A stretch of 64,000 bases of DNA from Limnohabitans sp. Rim8 (GCA_945897465.1 CAMDFK010000001.1:62001-126000); one strand, 5' to 3'. Positions 1 through 9,403 are shown, counted from the stretch's first letter. A program made the numbers and translations. The notes: generated by a model from the sequence alone, not told the origin.

Positions 1-214
1 CAAAAAACACCACCACGGCTTTGCCGGCAAAGTCCTTGAGGGTGCGCACCTGACCGTCTTGGTCACTCAGCTCCCAGCCTTGGGCGTAGTCGGCGCCGGT
101 GATGTCGACACCCCGAAAAGACGGCTTGTCTTGGCCACAAGCACTCAAGCCCCACACCGCACCCGCCAAACCCAAGGCCAAAGCTGCTCTCGTCCAATCT
201 CTGTGTTGCAACAT
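1..214 (-). CDS. SCO1/SenC family copper chaperone, partial (C-terminus off window)
   Basis: Only the first 71 codons lie in the window; the gene continues past base 1. The N-terminus is a lipoprotein signal peptide: a basic start, a hydrophobic Ala/Leu/Gly stretch, and a lipobox-like LSAC just before the predicted lipidated cysteine. It then reads into the SCO fold opening (GADYAQGWELSDQDG, then the lead into the first strand VVVFF). The CxxxC copper site would lie beyond the window edge. It is the last gene seen of the minus-strand run surf1 - SCO-like - ctaA - ctaB, 10 bp after ctaB, which fits a role in delivering copper to the CuA centre of subunit II. Family call is from the N-terminal pattern plus context; the catalytic motif is not visible. 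Confidence 0.8.
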   Translation of the reverse strand, partial: MLQHRDWTRAALALGLAGAVWGLSACGQDKPSFRGVDITGADYAQGWELSDQDGQVRTLKDFAGKAVVVFF

Positions 215-224
215 GCCTTGGGCC

Positions 225-1121
225 TCAAAAAATATAGTGATCAAGCAGCAAAGCGGCGAACAAGGCGCTCAGGTGGATCAAGGAAAAACGGAAAGTCTTG
301 CGGGCGAGTTCGTCCGAGTATTCGCGGTACAAAGCCACCGCGTAGCCGATGAAGCCGATGCTGAGCACCACCGCAGCAGCCAAATAGAGCCAAGAACTCA
401 TGCCATAGACAAAGGGCATCAGGCACGAAGCCATCAGCACCAAGGTGTAGAGCAGAATTTGCAAGCGCGTGAATTCATTGCCGTGTGTCACGGGCAACAT
501 GGGCAGGCCCGACTTGCGGTAGTCCTCAACCCGGTAGAGCGCCAGCGCCCAGAAGTGCGGTGGTGTCCACAGGAAAATGATCAGGAACAAGATCAAGGCT
601 TCCGGCCCGACCTGACCGGTCATGGCGGCCCAGCCCAGCACGGGCGGCATGGCTCCACTGGCCCCGCCGATCACGATGTTCTGGGGCGTGAGTGGCTTCA
701 AGATCACGGTGTAGATGATGGCGTAGCCCACAAAGGTGGCAAAGGTGAGCCACATGGTCAGCGGGTTGACCAGCACATAGAGCACGGCCGAACCCAAGGC
801 GCAGAGCACGGCTGAAAACAGCAAGGCCTGTTGGTCACTGAGCTCCCCTTTGGCGGTGGGCCGCCAAGCGGTGCGCTTCATTTTGGCGTCGATGGTTTTT
901 TCGACCAGGCAATTGAAGGCCGCCGCCGCGCCCGCCACCAGCCAAATGCCAATGCAAGCCCACAGGCCCAGCTTCAGCTCAGCCAGGCTAGGCACGCCAG
1001 GCACGGCCAGCACCATGCCGATCAGGGCACAAAAAACAATGAGTTGAACCACGCGCGGTTTGGTCAGTGCGTAGTACTGTTGCCAGGCATTCAGGGGCAA
1101 ACGGGCGGTGACGACGGTCAT
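225..1121 (-). CDS. ctaB: Protoheme IX farnesyltransferase (heme O synthase)
   Basis: A 298-residue polytopic membrane prenyltransferase that adds the farnesyl group to heme B, giving heme O, the precursor of heme A. The opening [12 protein letters not shown] is the family signature. The first Asp-rich prenyl-diphosphate region is seen as [15 protein letters not shown], followed by the R-P-T-A-K-G-E-L stretch typical of CtaB/CyoE, and a second conserved loop [19 protein letters not shown]. About eight to nine hydrophobic segments are visible. Length matches the family. Its ATG overlaps the ctaA stop (ATGA at 1118-1121), so the two are probably translationally coupled; heme O passes directly to CtaA. 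Confidence 0.97.
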   Translation of the reverse strand: MTVVTARLPLNAWQQYYALTKPRVVQLIVFCALIGMVLAVPGVPSLAELKLGLWACIGIWLVAGAAAAFNCLVEKTIDAKMKRTAWRPTAKGELSDQQALLFSAVLCALGSAVLYVLVNPLTMWLTFATFVGYAIIYTVILKPLTPQNIVIGGASGAMPPVLGWAAMTGQVGPEALILFLIIFLWTPPHFWALALYRVEDYRKSGLPMLPVTHGNEFTRLQILLYTLVLMASCLMPFVYGMSSWLYLAAAVVLSIGFIGYAVALYREYSDELARKTFRFSLIHLSALFAALLLDHYIF

Positions 1122-2248
1122 GCGGCAAGCTTTTCGGATAGGGGAGTAGGCCCTGAATTATCAGCCCGGCTGACACTCAAGGCCCAGGTCAAGGTCAAGG
1201 CCATGGCAGCGGCACCACCCGTGTGCATCACAGCCGCCAACAAAGGCCAGCCCAGCACCACATTGCTCAGACCGGTGACAAACTGCAAAGCGCTCAGGCC
1301 CAGCAAGCAATGGCCCGCCACGGCCAAGCCGGGCTGATGGCGCAAACGCCAGCCCAGCCACAGCAGTACCGCCAAAACCAGCCAAGCCGCCGAACGGTGA
1401 ACATAGTGGATGGACACCAGCGATGCAAAAGGCAACAGTTCGCCTGTCGGGGTGTAACCCAGTTCACGCCAGACGCTGAAGCCTTGCCAATTCATCTCGG
1501 GCACCCACTGGCCGTGGCAAGTAGGAAAGTCGGGGCAAGCCAACACCGCGTAATTGGTGCTGACCCAGCCCCCCAAGGCAATTTGCACACACAGCAACAC
1601 AAAGCCCGCCCATAAACCAAGGCGCAACACCGAAGGCAAGGGCCGCGAACCCGCGCCGTCATAGCGCACGGCTTGTGCCATCAACAAAACCAACAAACCA
1701 ATGCCGCCCATCAGGTGCAAGGTGACGATGGCCGGAAACAGTTTCATGGTCACCGTGAGGGCCCCAAAAGCCCCTTGCATACAGACCCACACCAAGGTCA
1801 AGGTGGGCAACCAGGGGCTCACCTCCCGGCTCTGTCGGCGCAGCCACCAGGTCATGGCTGCCAAGGTCAAAATCAACACCCCCACCCCAGTGGCCAGGTA
1901 ACGGTGAATCATTTCGATCCAGGCTTTGCTCTTGGTCACAGGCCCAGTGGGCATGGCCGTCTCGGCCGCCTTGATTTCGGCTTTGGCGCCTATCGGCGTG
2001 GCGCTGCCGTAGCAACCTGGCCAATCCGGACATCCCAAGCCGGAATCGGTCAGCCGCGTGAAGGCCCCAAAAAGCACCAAGTCGAAGGTCAAAAATAAGG
2101 TGATCAAGGTCAAGGCCTTGAGCCGGCCAGAGGGCGATGCCCTGCGTTGCTGCCAAAGCCACCAGCCCAAAGGCAAGGCCGCCACGGCCAGGCCCACGGC
2201 CATCAGCTCAAGGATGGGCTCGAGGTTGTACAGGTCCACTTCGGTCAT
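1118..2248 (-). CDS. ctaA: Heme A synthase (COX15/CtaA)
   Basis: A 376-residue integral membrane protein that oxidises the C8 methyl of heme O to a formyl group. The conserved block around [19 protein letters not shown] near residue 70 is diagnostic, followed by the [12 protein letters not shown] heme-ligand helix and, in the second half, a matching [11 protein letters not shown] cysteine-pair loop and a [11 protein letters not shown] heme-ligand helix. The two cysteine-pair loops show the internal two-fold repeat of the family. It sits 3 bp after the SCO-like gene and overlaps ctaB by 4 bp, placing heme A production within the oxidase biogenesis operon. Confidence 0.97.
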   Translation of the reverse strand: MTEVDLYNLEPILELMAVGLAVAALPLGWWLWQQRRASPSGRLKALTLITLFLTFDLVLFGAFTRLTDSGLGCPDWPGCYGSATPIGAKAEIKAAETAMPTGPVTKSKAWIEMIHRYLATGVGVLILTLAAMTWWLRRQSREVSPWLPTLTLVWVCMQGAFGALTVTMKLFPAIVTLHLMGGIGLLVLLMAQAVRYDGAGSRPLPSVLRLGLWAGFVLLCVQIALGGWVSTNYAVLACPDFPTCHGQWVPEMNWQGFSVWRELGYTPTGELLPFASLVSIHYVHRSAAWLVLAVLLWLGWRLRHQPGLAVAGHCLLGLSALQFVTGLSNVVLGWPLLAAVMHTGGAAAMALTLTWALSVSRADNSGPTPLSEKLAA

Positions 2249-2251
2249 GGC

Positions 2252-2902
2252 TCAGCGTCCCGCCTGGTCCCAAGACGATGAGGCTTTGAGCAAGCGTTCC
2301 AAGTCGCGTTTGGCCTTGGAGGCGCCAGGCACGTCCATGTTGGCCGGGAAACGCATCATGAAGTTGCCCATGGGGTCGACCACATACAAGTGGTCTTGCA
2401 ACTGCTGACCTGGTGCAGGGCTGATCCAACTTTGTACTGTGGCCGCGTCCAAGCGCAGCACATGCGCCATGTGCAAAGCAGGCAAGAGTCCGGAATCTAC
2501 AGGAGCTTCATCATTGACCAACCAGACGCGGTCGAGGCGGTCCTTTTCGCGACCCAAAATTTCGCGCAGCTGACGCTGAAAATACAGGTTTTGCTGGCAG
2601 CGCTCATCACAAGCCCCCGAAGCCACCGTCACCAACAACCATTGGCCTTTGAGGCTGGCCAGTGTGACCGGTTCGCCCTGCAGGTTTTTGGCGCTGACTT
2701 GGGGCATGTCTTTTTGTGGCTGGATCAGCTCACCATAGACACGACGGCCTTCCGGCCGGATCACGTAGTAGGTGAAGTAAGAGGCAATGACCGGCGAAGC
2801 ACAGACCAACAGCATGGCGATCATCTTCCAGCGGCCCATGCGGGTGCGCTGCGCATCGGCCTGCACCACGGTCGCTGGGCTGGGCATGTCGTGCACCGTC
2901 AT
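2252..2902 (-). CDS. SCO-like, membrane-anchored thioredoxin-fold protein of the oxidase cluster
   Basis: About 216 residues with one N-terminal membrane anchor (the MIAMLLVCASPVIASYFTYY region) and a periplasmic domain resembling SCO/thioredoxin proteins. The stretch LLVTVASGACDERCQQNLYF has a CxxxC arrangement (C-D-E-R-C), the spacing used for copper in SCO1/SenC, rather than the CxxC of thioredoxins. Proteins of this type at this locus are usually left as hypothetical. Role is inferred: copper or thiol handling during oxidase assembly. The start is uncertain. An upstream in-frame ATG at 2965 would add 21 residues and overlap surf1 by 50 bp; I prefer the ATG at 2902, 13 bp after the surf1 stop, although neither has a clear Shine-Dalgarno. 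Confidence 0.8.
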   Translation of the reverse strand: MTVHDMPSPATVVQADAQRTRMGRWKMIAMLLVCASPVIASYFTYYVIRPEGRRVYGELIQPQKDMPQVSAKNLQGEPVTLASLKGQWLLVTVASGACDERCQQNLYFQRQLREILGREKDRLDRVWLVNDEAPVDSGLLPALHMAHVLRLDAATVQSWISPAPGQQLQDHLYVVDPMGNFMMRFPANMDVPGASKAKRDLERLLKASSSWDQAGR

Positions 2903-2915
2903 GGCCAGGGGGCTG

Positions 2916-3659
2916 TCAGGCAGGTCGTTTTTGGCGGCGGGGTTGGACAATTTGGAACCAGACATAAAGTAAAGCGATCAGGCCACTCAGGCCAAACCAT
3001 TGAAAAGCGTAACCGTAGTGCTTATCGACACCACTGGCCACCACGGGCCATTCGCGCAGCAGGCCCTCAGAGGGGCCACCCGACTGCAGCAAGGTGACCT
3101 CGAGCACCTTCAAACCTGTTTCATTTCGGTAAGCGGTCAACTCCAGATTTTGCCGTATCGGCCCTGTCTCAGCGCCTCCGAAGTCGTAGAGCCTTGAAGG
3201 CCATGGGGCCAAATGACCTTGAACTTGGACGAGTTCTGATGGTGTCTGAACGGGGGGCAATGCGGCCCGATCTGTGAAAGAGCGTTGCGCCCAGCCCCGT
3301 TGAACCACCAAGATCTCACCAGTTTCTTCAATCTGCAAGGGCGTGAGCACAAAAAACCCTGGTTTAGCGTTCATTTGGCGATTGTCCAAGTGCACCGTGT
3401 GCATGGGCAGCCAGCGGCCCGACACAACCATGCGGCGATGAATCAGGTCGCTGTTTTGCGCAGAGGACGTTTCACCGTATCGAAGGGTTCGACCATCCAA
3501 CGCTTCTTTCTCAGCTTGCTGAGTTCGGGCGTCCTGCAACGTATTTTTTTCACTGGCACGACCCAACTGCCATTGACCCAAGGAAAAGGTGATGGTCACC
3601 CCCACAACAGCCGTTGCCAACAGCAGCCATCTTCTCCAGTGGAGGGACTTTTCAGACAT
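2916..3659 (-). CDS. SURF1 family cytochrome oxidase biogenesis protein
   Basis: A 247-residue protein with the SURF1 topology: one membrane helix at the N-terminus (LLLATAVVGVTITFSLG), a large periplasmic domain, and one helix at the C-terminus (FGLSGLIALLYVWFQ). The first helix runs into LGQWQLGRASEK, matching the SURF1 signature G-x-W-Q-x-x-R. The central GFFVLTPLQIE and LVVQRGWAQR motifs and the late YAFQWFGL motif are also typical. SURF1 helps install heme A in subunit I. First gene of the minus-strand ctaA/ctaB sub-operon, divergent from the small membrane protein gene at 3674 with only 14 bp between starts. Confidence 0.93.
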   Translation of the reverse strand: MSEKSLHWRRWLLLATAVVGVTITFSLGQWQLGRASEKNTLQDARTQQAEKEALDGRTLRYGETSSAQNSDLIHRRMVVSGRWLPMHTVHLDNRQMNAKPGFFVLTPLQIEETGEILVVQRGWAQRSFTDRAALPPVQTPSELVQVQGHLAPWPSRLYDFGGAETGPIRQNLELTAYRNETGLKVLEVTLLQSGGPSEGLLREWPVVASGVDKHYGYAFQWFGLSGLIALLYVWFQIVQPRRQKRPA

Positions 3660-3673
3660 TGGATAATGTCCTT

Positions 3674-3907
3674 ATGAAAATTCTTGTTGCAATTGCGTTT
3701 ATTGCCATTTTGGTCAGTTTGGGCTCAGCCCTGATGTACATGATGCGAGGCAATGCGCCGCCTGTCGAAGGCCAAACACCCAAAAAAGGCAATATGGCCA
3801 CCGCCCTCGCTTTCCGTGTGGGTCTGTCCATCGTCCTCTTCATCTGTGTCCTCTTGGCTTGGAAAATGGGCTGGATTCAACCCACTGGCATACCGCCCGG
3901 CGCTTGA
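3674..3907 (+). CDS. Twin-transmembrane small protein (DUF2909-like)
   Basis: A 77-residue protein with two hydrophobic helices (residues about 2-22 and 48-66) separated by a short polar loop containing NAPPVEGQTPKKGNM. This is the layout of the small twin-transmembrane proteins commonly found beside surf1 in beta- and gammaproteobacterial oxidase loci. It is the only plus-strand gene inside the minus-strand cta cluster, sits head to head with surf1, and is followed by the bidirectional terminator at 3981. I start it at ATG 3674; the longer open frame from 3614 runs antisense into surf1 and its first 20 residues look unlike a protein. Function unknown; association with oxidase assembly is by context only. 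Confidence 0.8.
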   Translation: MKILVAIAFIAILVSLGSALMYMMRGNAPPVEGQTPKKGNMATALAFRVGLSIVLFICVLLAWKMGWIQPTGIPPGA

Positions 3908-3980
3908 GTCATTTCTCGCAGCACCATTTCTTGCTTTGTTTTTGGGGCAAGCCGTCATCCCTAACAAGTCCTACCCCAAC

Positions 3981-4006
3981 AAAAAAGCGCCCAAGGGCGC
4001 TTTTTT
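3981..4006. terminator. Bidirectional intrinsic terminator between the twin-TM gene and ctaE
   Basis: Perfect 12-bp stem (AAAAAAGCGCCC / GGGCGCTTTTTT) with an AA loop. T-runs occur on both strands, so it can stop the plus-strand twin-TM transcript and the minus-strand ctaC-ctaE operon. Confidence 0.9.
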
Positions 4007-4024
4007 GTTCTACCGACGACAGGT

Positions 4025-4906
4025 TTACATCCAGTAAACCAGGATGTACAGACCCAACCACACCACGTCCACAAAGTGCCAATACCAAGCAGCACCCTCG
4101 AAGCCGAAGTGACGGTCTTGGGTGAAGTGGCCTTTTTGCAAACGCAAGGTGATGAACAGGAGCATCAACATGCCCACAAAGACATGGAAGCCGTGGAAAC
4201 CGGTCAGCATGTAGAAGGTGGAGCCGTAGATACCCGAAGACAATTTCAGGTTCAAGTCACCCCAAGCGTGGGCGTATTCGTAACCCTGAACAAACAGGAA
4301 AACCAAGCCCAAAATCACGGTCATCCACATGAACTTGATGGTTTTGCTGCGATTGCCCTCTTGCAAAGCATGGTGCGCAATGGTCAAGGTCACACCAGAG
4401 GTCAACAGCAAAGCGGTGTTGATGGTGGGCAACCAGAAGGGTCCCATGGTTTGGAAGGGTTCCACAATGCCAGCAGGTGAAGTCGTTGCACCGGCCACCA
4501 TACTTGGCCAAGCGGCTTTGAAGTCCGGCCAAAGCAAAGCGTTTTCCAGACTGCCCAAAGCCGGAATGGAGTGCGAACGGGCCCACCACAATGCGGTAAA
4601 GAAGGCGCCAAAGAACATCACCTCCGAGAAGATGAACCAGGTCATGCTCCAGCGATAGGACAGATCAATCTTGCGACCATACATGCCGCTTTCACTTTCG
4701 TGTATGGCTTCAGAGAACCACTGATACAAAACAACCAACCACCATGCCAAGCCAAAGAACAGGCAATACATGCCCCATTCCGCGCCATTGATCCACTGTC
4801 CTGCGCCCAGGATGATAAAAAACATGCCGATGGCCGACATGACCGGATGTCGTGATTCGTGCGGAACGTAGTAGTAAGGCGTGCTGCCGTGTGCTGCTGA
4901 ACTCAT
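4025..4906 (-). CDS. ctaE: Cytochrome c oxidase subunit III
   Basis: A 293-residue, seven-helix membrane protein. Recognisable subunit III features are HPVMSAIGMFF near the N-terminus, the conserved SEVMFFGAFFTALWWARSH helix, LLLTSGVTLTIAHHAL, and the C-terminal GFHGFHVFVGMLML and WYWHFVDVVWLGLYILVYW blocks. I start at ATG 4906, which is preceded by AGGAG; the open frame continues 25 codons upstream but those residues do not resemble the family. Last gene of the ctaC-ctaD-small ORF-ctaG-DUF2970-ctaE operon, directly before the terminator at 3981-4006. Confidence 0.97.
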   Translation of the reverse strand: MSSAAHGSTPYYYVPHESRHPVMSAIGMFFIILGAGQWINGAEWGMYCLFFGLAWWLVVLYQWFSEAIHESESGMYGRKIDLSYRWSMTWFIFSEVMFFGAFFTALWWARSHSIPALGSLENALLWPDFKAAWPSMVAGATTSPAGIVEPFQTMGPFWLPTINTALLLTSGVTLTIAHHALQEGNRSKTIKFMWMTVILGLVFLFVQGYEYAHAWGDLNLKLSSGIYGSTFYMLTGFHGFHVFVGMLMLLFITLRLQKGHFTQDRHFGFEGAAWYWHFVDVVWLGLYILVYWM

Positions 4907-4950
4907 GGGAACTCCTGCTCTCTCTTCTATCGAAATCTTAAATCTGGCGC

Positions 4951-5175
4951 TTAAAGGCCGGAGGGTTGAACCACGACCCAATTGACCAGGGCAATGAGCC
5001 CCAGAACAAACAACAATGCCGCGCCGATGGCCACACCGATGATGTGGAATGGGTTGAGTTTTTCAATGTCTTGTTGGCTCTCGGAATTTTGACGAAGACC
5101 CACAAAGGACCAAAGCACAGCCTGGATGGTGCGCAACCAGGCGGTTTTGGACACGGACGGCTTGGGCAAGCTCAT
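4951..5175 (-). CDS. DUF2970 small membrane protein
   Basis: 74 residues: a cytoplasmic N-terminal part with TIQAVLWSFVGLR, a polar stretch, then a single strong membrane helix (HIIGVAIGAALLFVLGLIAL). This matches DUF2970 proteins, which in Burkholderiales usually lie between ctaG and ctaE. Its start overlaps the ctaG stop by 4 bp (ATGA). No biochemical role is known to me; co-transcription with oxidase genes suggests an assembly or stability function. Confidence 0.87.
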   Translation of the reverse strand: MSLPKPSVSKTAWLRTIQAVLWSFVGLRQNSESQQDIEKLNPFHIIGVAIGAALLFVLGLIALVNWVVVQPSGL

Positions 5176-5804
5176 GACCCCAAACCTGTCTTGGCTGGCA
5201 AAGGCTGAAAGGCAGCAGCCAAAGGCGCTGTCGGTGCAGCCGGTGTTTTACCGCCGACCTCAAAGAAGGTGTAAGACAAAGTGATGGTCGTCACATCTTT
5301 GGACAACTTCGGATCGATCACAAAGGCGACCGGCCAGGATTTTTTCTCGCCAGGTTGCAGCTTGTACTCGTTAAAGCAGAAGCATTCCAATTTGTTGAAA
5401 TGGCTGGCTGCTTGCTTAGGGGCGTAACTGGGAATCGCTTGAGCAGCCATGGCCCGGTTCTGCACGTTTTGGAATTCGTAAATCACTGTGGTGAGCTCAC
5501 CCGGATGAACCTGCATGCTGCGCTTTTCAGGCTTGAAATCCCAAGGGCCTCGCACGTTGGCATCGAATTCGACCGTGATCGTGCGAGTCTTATCCACTTG
5601 GCTGTTTCGCAAGACCTCGGCGGCTTTACCTGCCTTGGCATTCCCAGGCACCTGGGTTTCGGAGATCGACAAAACGTTGATGCCCGTGATCTCACAAATG
5701 GCCCTGTAAAGAGGCACCAACGCATAACCGAAGCCGAACATGCCGGCGGTGATGATCGCCAACTTGCCCACCATCCTCAGATTCTCAATGCGCAGGTTCA
5801 TCAT
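5172..5804 (-). CDS. ctaG: Cytochrome c oxidase assembly protein CtaG (Cox11)
   Basis: A 210-residue copper chaperone that delivers copper to the CuB site of subunit I. It has one N-terminal membrane helix (KLAIITAGMFGFGYALVPLY) and a periplasmic immunoglobulin-like domain. The copper-binding CFCF motif is seen in KLECFCFNEYKLQPGE, and the C-terminal VTTITLSYTFFEV strand is typical of Cox11. The C-terminal tail after residue about 185 is alanine/proline rich and looks lineage-specific. It overlaps the DUF2970 gene by 4 bp. Confidence 0.96.
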   Translation of the reverse strand: MMNLRIENLRMVGKLAIITAGMFGFGYALVPLYRAICEITGINVLSISETQVPGNAKAGKAAEVLRNSQVDKTRTITVEFDANVRGPWDFKPEKRSMQVHPGELTTVIYEFQNVQNRAMAAQAIPSYAPKQAASHFNKLECFCFNEYKLQPGEKKSWPVAFVIDPKLSKDVTTITLSYTFFEVGGKTPAAPTAPLAAAFQPLPAKTGLGS

Positions 5805-5810
5805 GCTTTT

Positions 5811-5927
5811 TCAAGGATTGAGGATCAACAACTTGGCCACAAAACCAGCCAACACAGCCAGCGCCACCGAGGCCAAGATCAGGCCCAGGCGCACATTGCT
5901 TTTTCTTTGTTCAGGTGTCATGGCCAT
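5811..5927 (-). CDS. Cytochrome oxidase small assembly protein (38 aa)
   Basis: A 38-codon gene between ctaD and ctaG. It encodes a short basic N-terminus (MTPEQRKSN) and one membrane helix of Leu/Ile/Ala/Val (residues about 13-35). Small proteins beginning with MTPEQ- and one helix are found in this position in beta-proteobacterial cta operons. Two start codons are possible, ATG 5927 or ATG 5921 (MTPEQ). It is 7 bp from ctaD and 6 bp from the ctaG start. The homology is recalled from operon architecture rather than measured. Confidence 0.72.
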   Translation of the reverse strand: MAMTPEQRKSNVRLGLILASVALAVLAGFVAKLLILNP

Positions 5928-5934
5928 GGTTGTA

Positions 5935-7551
5935 TCAACCGATCACACGGGTTGCGGTGGCATCCAGCTTGGGTGGGTTTTCAAAAGTATGAAACGGTGC
6001 GGGTGATGGCACTTCCCACTCCAGACCTTCTGCAGCATCCCAAGGCTTTTGTGGCGCCTTCTCGCCCTTGCCCATCATGGCAGGCAAAACGATGAACAGG
6101 AAGAAATACAACTGGGCAAAGCCAAAGAAGAAGGAGCCGACCGAAGCGATCATGTTGAAGTCTGTGAACTGCATGGGGTAGTCGGCATAACGACGAGGCA
6201 TGCCAGCCAGACCCAAGAAGTGCATCGGGAAGAACGTGACGTTGAAGGAGATCAGCGACCACCAGAAATGGATCTTGCCACGTGTTTCGTTGTACATCAC
6301 ACCAGTCCACTTGGGGATCCAGTAGTAAACGCCTGCGAACAGTGCAAACAAGGAGCCTGCCACCAACACGTAATGGAAATGGGCCACCACGTAATACGTG
6401 TCTTGCAACTGGATGTCGATCGGGGCCATGGCCAGAATCAGGCCGGTGAAACCACCCATGGTGAACACAAAGATGAAGCCCACCGCAAACAGCATGGGGG
6501 TTTCAAAAGTCATGGAGCCGCGCCACATGGTGGCAATCCAGTTGAAGATCTTCACAGCGGTCGGCACGGCGATCAACATGGTCGCGTACATGAAGAACAG
6601 TTGTCCAGTAACCGGCATGCCGGTGGTAAACATGTGGTGCGCCCACACGATGAAGGACAAGATCGCGATCGACGATGTGGCGTACACCATGGAGGCGTAA
6701 CCGAACAACTTCTTGCGTGCAAATGCAGGCACGATCTGGCTGATGATGCCGAAGGCCGGCAAGATCATGATGTACACCTCGGGGTGACCGAAGAACCAGA
6801 AGATGTGCTGGTACATGACCGGGTCACCACCACCAGCGGGGTTGAAGAAGCTGGTGCCAAAATGGCGGTCTGTCAAGGTCATGGTGATCGCGCCAGCCAA
6901 CACAGGCATCACAGCAATCAACAGATAGGCAGTGATCAACCATGTCCAAGCGAACATGGGCATCTTCATCAAGGTCATGCCAGGCGCACGCATGTTCAAG
7001 ATGGTCACGATGATGTTGATCGAACCCATGATGGACGAAGCACCCAGGATGTGCATGGCAAAAATACCGGCGTCCATGGAAGGACCCATTTGCAGGGTCA
7101 ACGGTGCATACAAAGTCCAACCGGCAGCAGGCGCACCGCCAGGCATGAAGAAAGAGCCCACCAACATCAAAGAGGCAGGAATCATCAACCAGAAGCTGAA
7201 GTTGTTCATGCGGGCAAAGGCCATGTCAGACGCGCCGATTTGCAAGGGCAGCATCCAGTTCGCAAAGCCCACAAAGGCGGGCATGATCGCACCGAACACC
7301 ATGATGATGCCGTGCATGGTGGTGAACTGGTTGAACAGCTCAGGGTTCACAATTTGCAAGCCTGGCTGGAACAGCTCGGCACGAATACCCAGCGCCAGAA
7401 CGCCACCGATCATGAGCATGGCGAAACTGAAGAGCAGGTACAAGGTACCAATGTCTTTGTGGTTGGTGGCATACACCCAACGACGCCAGCCCGCAGGTGC
7501 GTGACCGTGGTCGTCATGGGCATGATCGTGATGGTCGAGAACGGCACTCAT
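5935..7551 (-). CDS. ctaD: Cytochrome c oxidase subunit I
   Basis: A 538-residue catalytic subunit with twelve membrane helices carrying heme a, heme a3 and CuB. Visible landmarks: [18 protein letters not shown] at the N-terminus; [13 protein letters not shown] with a heme a ligand His; [17 protein letters not shown] with the CuB His and the His-Tyr crosslink pair; WAHHMFTTG with two further CuB His; and [13 protein letters not shown] with the heme a3/heme a ligand pair. The N-terminus is His/Asp-rich ([12 protein letters not shown]), a common extension in this group. Second gene of the operon, 32 bp after ctaC. Confidence 0.98.
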   Translation of the reverse strand: MSAVLDHHDHAHDDHGHAPAGWRRWVYATNHKDIGTLYLLFSFAMLMIGGVLALGIRAELFQPGLQIVNPELFNQFTTMHGIIMVFGAIMPAFVGFANWMLPLQIGASDMAFARMNNFSFWLMIPASLMLVGSFFMPGGAPAAGWTLYAPLTLQMGPSMDAGIFAMHILGASSIMGSINIIVTILNMRAPGMTLMKMPMFAWTWLITAYLLIAVMPVLAGAITMTLTDRHFGTSFFNPAGGGDPVMYQHIFWFFGHPEVYIMILPAFGIISQIVPAFARKKLFGYASMVYATSSIAILSFIVWAHHMFTTGMPVTGQLFFMYATMLIAVPTAVKIFNWIATMWRGSMTFETPMLFAVGFIFVFTMGGFTGLILAMAPIDIQLQDTYYVVAHFHYVLVAGSLFALFAGVYYWIPKWTGVMYNETRGKIHFWWSLISFNVTFFPMHFLGLAGMPRRYADYPMQFTDFNMIASVGSFFFGFAQLYFFLFIVLPAMMGKGEKAPQKPWDAAEGLEWEVPSPAPFHTFENPPKLDATATRVIG

Positions 7552-7583
7552 CTTGATTTCCTTTGATTTATAAACGGTACGGC

Positions 7584-8756
7584 TTATTTGCGAGCGGCCA
7601 GAACTTCAGCCGGTTGCACGATTTGCCCGGTCTTGTTGGACCAGTTGTTTTTGGTGTAAGTGATCACAGCAGCGATTTCGGTATCAGACAGCTGCTTCCA
7701 TGCGGGCATAGCGCCGTTGTTTTGACCGTTCAACAACACTGCAATTTGTTTGGATTTGTCAGCATTCAAAACCAACGCTGAGCCATCCAGCGCTTTGATG
7801 GCTCCTGCTGCTTGACCTGTAGCTTGGTGGCAAGCGGCGCAGTTGGCCGCGTAAACTTTCTCGCCACGCTTGGACAAATCGTCCAACGCCCAGACTTTGG
7901 CTGGATCGTCGGCCTTAGCCGCTTGCTTTTTCTTTTCGGTGTCGACCCAAGCTGCGTAATCGGTAGCCGACAAAACCTTCACGTGGATCGGCATGTAAGC
8001 GTGTTCTTTACCACATAGCTCTTGGCACTGACCATAAAAGTCGCCGGTTTTTTCAGCACGGAACCAGGTGTCGCGCACGAAGCCTGGGATTGCATCCTGT
8101 TTGATGCCGAAAGCTGGCACCGCAAAAGCGTGAATCACGTCGTTGGCAGTGGTGATCACCCGAACTTTTTGACCCACAGGCACCACCAAAGGATTGTCCA
8201 CTTTGAGCAAGTAGTTGTCGCCTTCTGGCTTGCCCGCATCGGACATGGCCCGCTGCGAGGAATCCAAAGTAGAAATGTAGCTCAAGCCTTCGCCTTCGCC
8301 GTTGATGTAGTCGTAGCCCCATTTCCACTGATAACCAGTCACTTTGACCGTTAAATCGGCGTTGGTGGTGTCTTTTTGGGCCACCAGAACTTTGGTGGCG
8401 GGCAAGGCCATCAAAATCACAATCAGGAAAGGCACGGCTGTCCAAAGGACTTCAACGGTGATGGAATCGGTGAAAGTCGCAGGCTTATGACCCACCGATT
8501 TGCGGTGCTTCCAGATGGAATAAAACATCACCGCAAACACCCCGATGAAGATCACCGTGCAGATGATCAACATGAACCAGTGCAGCCATTGCTGCTCTTC
8601 GGCAATTTTGGTGACTGGAGGATGCAAATTGAGCTGATTGACCGCAGGGCCACCCGGCAAATCGTTGACAGCATGGGCAACTGTAGCCACCCAAGCGCCT
8701 GCAAAAATGCCCGCGCGGGATAGCAGCGATGCCAATTGGTTGGAAATATTCTTCAT
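7584..8756 (-). CDS. ctaC: Cytochrome c oxidase subunit II with fused cytochrome c domain
   Basis: A 390-residue subunit II. Order: signal peptide ending at VAHA; two membrane helices ([18 protein letters not shown] and [18 protein letters not shown]); the periplasmic cupredoxin domain with the conserved tryptophan/aromatic WKWGYDY electron-entry segment; the CuA ligands in [18 protein letters not shown]; and a C-terminal cytochrome c with heme motif CAACH about 80 residues from the end and a later GAMPAW methionine ligand. The fusion makes this a caa3-like subunit II. I start at ATG 8756, which begins the signal peptide; upstream codons are unrelated. First structural gene of the cta operon. 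Confidence 0.97.
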   Translation of the reverse strand: MKNISNQLASLLSRAGIFAGAWVATVAHAVNDLPGGPAVNQLNLHPPVTKIAEEQQWLHWFMLIICTVIFIGVFAVMFYSIWKHRKSVGHKPATFTDSITVEVLWTAVPFLIVILMALPATKVLVAQKDTTNADLTVKVTGYQWKWGYDYINGEGEGLSYISTLDSSQRAMSDAGKPEGDNYLLKVDNPLVVPVGQKVRVITTANDVIHAFAVPAFGIKQDAIPGFVRDTWFRAEKTGDFYGQCQELCGKEHAYMPIHVKVLSATDYAAWVDTEKKKQAAKADDPAKVWALDDLSKRGEKVYAANCAACHQATGQAAGAIKALDGSALVLNADKSKQIAVLLNGQNNGAMPAWKQLSDTEIAAVITYTKNNWSNKTGQIVQPAEVLAARK

Positions 8757-8833
8757 GTTTCTCACTAACTTCCAAGACTCTGTTGAATTCAAACCTTCGG
8801 CCAACTCGGACTAATCCAGCCAGCCAAAGGACA

Positions 8834-9310
8834 TCACGCTGTGCGCAATGCCCTCCTGATTTCTCGCGCCAGCACTTGCCGGAGCTCGGGCCTGACAAAG
8901 CGCCCCACCTCAATCGTTCGACCTTGACCCGACAACTCGATCAGGCTTTGGTCTCCAGACTTGGGCTCAACCCGCACCCATTGGCGCTCAAATTCAGCCC
9001 GCTCCAAGCGGCCTGCCGTCTCCAGCTCGACCACCAAATTGCTGCCTTGCAGCGAAATCAACTCACCGTCAGCGGCATGGCGGGCATAAACCAGAAATGC
9101 CAGCCCGACCACCGTCAACTCCAAGCCAGCAAAGGCCAACACCAAAGTGGCGCCTTGCAACCAAAAGAAAACACCGATAGCCAAAGATACCGTACACAAG
9201 GACAGGAACATCCAACCGAGCTGGGCTGGCGTGATCGCGCAATTGCGTTTGAGCCGCCAATGAACTGCCGGGCCCGACACTTGCGCGAATTGATAAGCCT
9301 GATTGGACAT
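8834..9310 (-). CDS. DUF2244 domain membrane protein
   Basis: 158 residues with two closely spaced membrane helices (residues about 32-50 and 56-74) followed by a soluble beta-rich C-terminal region ending in an arginine-rich tail (LRQVLAREIRRALR). The core WRLKRNCAITPAQLG followed by twin helices and the late RGRTIEVGRFV-like block match DUF2244. It lies 77 bp upstream of ctaC on the same strand, and DUF2244 genes are frequent ctaC neighbours. Function unknown; possibly oxidase-associated. Confidence 0.85.
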   Translation of the reverse strand: MSNQAYQFAQVSGPAVHWRLKRNCAITPAQLGWMFLSLCTVSLAIGVFFWLQGATLVLAFAGLELTVVGLAFLVYARHAADGELISLQGSNLVVELETAGRLERAEFERQWVRVEPKSGDQSLIELSGQGRTIEVGRFVRPELRQVLAREIRRALRTA

Positions 9311-9403
9311 CCGTTAACTTTCAATAAACTAACAAACTGTCATGCATGTTCTATGGCAAAACGGTGAAATTTTACCCGAGATCAAATCACCTTTTAACGT
9401 TTC

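Noticed and set aside
6049-7566. Long plus-strand open frame antisense to ctaD (505 codons)
   Set aside because: His/Gln/Gly-rich composition typical of the opposite strand of a high-GC gene; ctaD motifs are clear on the minus strand.
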